Origin: Candidatus Woesearchaeota archaeon
GTDB lineage: Archaea > Nanobdellota > Nanobdellia > Woesearchaeales > GW2011-AR4
Length of the DNA: 38,535 nucleotides
NCBI GenBank assembly: GCA_018303505.1
Contig: JAGVYA010000017.1
Span: 1-38,535 of the forward strand
Direction of reading: 5' to 3'
Shown here: positions 38,369 through 38,535 of the stretch, piece by piece
Position numbering within the stretch: the first letter of the stretch is position 1
How the letters are laid out: each line of letters begins with the position of its first letter
The notes under the pieces: generated by a model
The model's input: the letters and a program-made list of their open reading frames with translations, nothing else
Database searches by the model: none
What the model was told of the DNA's origin: nothing
Position numbers and translations under genes: made by a program

Positions 38369-38394
38369 TTTTCCCGCTACGCAGTTCGGGAAAA
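38369..38394. repeat. TTTTCCCG/CGGGAAAA hairpin (family D)
   Basis: An 8-bp perfect stem with loop CTACGCAGTT, followed by the small hairpin TTGCG-AC-CGCAA. It is related in reverse orientation to 13253-13279. The rest of the window end (38395-38535) holds no gene that I can see. Confidence 0.45.
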
Positions 38395-38535
38395 TTGCGA
38401 CCGCAAAGTAATTTTTAGTGGCTTGTCGTTCAATCAAGCGAACAAAGTGAGCAATCAAGAACATAAATTAAGGGGGACATTTCGTTAAGTCATTCGTTTG
38501 GGGAGTTCTCGTAATTGCATTTTAAATTCCTTAAA

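Noticed and set aside
1-38535. CRISPR array
   Set aside because: The many repeats are not regularly spaced direct repeats with unique spacers, and no cas gene is present.
1-38535. Insertion sequence with transposase
   Set aside because: No transposase or TnpB-like ORF is seen; the only recombinase is the tyrosine recombinase at 17236.

Overview
The window is archaeal. It carries a TFIIB, RNA polymerase subunit Rpo6, ribosomal proteins eS17, eS19, eL31 and eL39, a PDCD5-family protein, AMP phosphorylase and an Lhr-type helicase. Genes start from TATA boxes about 25 bases upstream (often leaderless) or from GGTG/GAGG Shine-Dalgarno sites. The AT-rich sequence, very small proteins, eukaryote-like GT3 glycogen synthase plus debranching enzyme, and bacterial-type CoaD/CoaE suggest a DPANN archaeon of the Woesearchaeota/Pacearchaeota kind. 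That placement is inference from gene content; no 16S rRNA gene is present.

Layout. 1-2.7 kb: a small TPR-like gene, a LAGLIDADG endonuclease remnant, tRNA-Arg, and a membrane-anchored surface protein. 2.9-4.7 kb: three tandem paralogues of an unrecognised family. 4.8-8.2 kb: tRNA-Leu, tRNA-Thr and tRNA-Val interleaved with two lipoproteins and a pair of CBS-domain membrane proteins. 8.3-13.2 kb: AI-2E-family transporter, AMP phosphorylase, and a large von Willebrand A membrane protein flanked by inverted repeats. 13.5-17 kb: information-processing genes (eS19, PDCD5, eL39, a small unknown, eL31, TFB, Trm112-like zinc ribbon). 17-22.4 kb: tRNA-Ser, a short tyrosine recombinase, Lhr helicase, hicBA toxin-antitoxin overlapping coaE, and coaD. 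22.4-23.3 kb: eS17, Rpo6 and two microproteins. 24.7-36.5 kb: a storage-polysaccharide island (two DUF5752 proteins, GH57, GT4 with a winged-helix regulator, GT3 glycogen synthase, debranching enzyme, GH15 glucoamylase-like protein) interrupted by small genes and a UPF0175/DUF3368 toxin-antitoxin-like pair. 36.5-38.5 kb: a glutamate-5-kinase-like enzyme and a secreted cysteine-rich protein.

The glycogen island holds polymer synthesis (GT3, possibly GT4), debranching and hydrolysis (GDE, GH57, GH15). AMP phosphorylase belongs to the archaeal AMP salvage route. CoaD and CoaE would complete CoA synthesis.

Two things stand out. First, all five tRNA genes are interrupted. Leu(UAA) and Ser(UGA) each appear to have two introns, with extra introns in the T-stem, T-loop and (in Arg) variable region. 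Val has C at position 33, and Thr has a minimal 12-nt intron with odd D- and T-loops. Second, the intergenic regions are full of structured dispersed repeats in at least three families. One (called B here) has two hairpin arms joined by a GAGCATGCTC-like junction and closed by TGTC...GACA ends. One B unit lies inside another B element and one inside a family A repeat, which suggests mobility or copying. I do not recognise these families.
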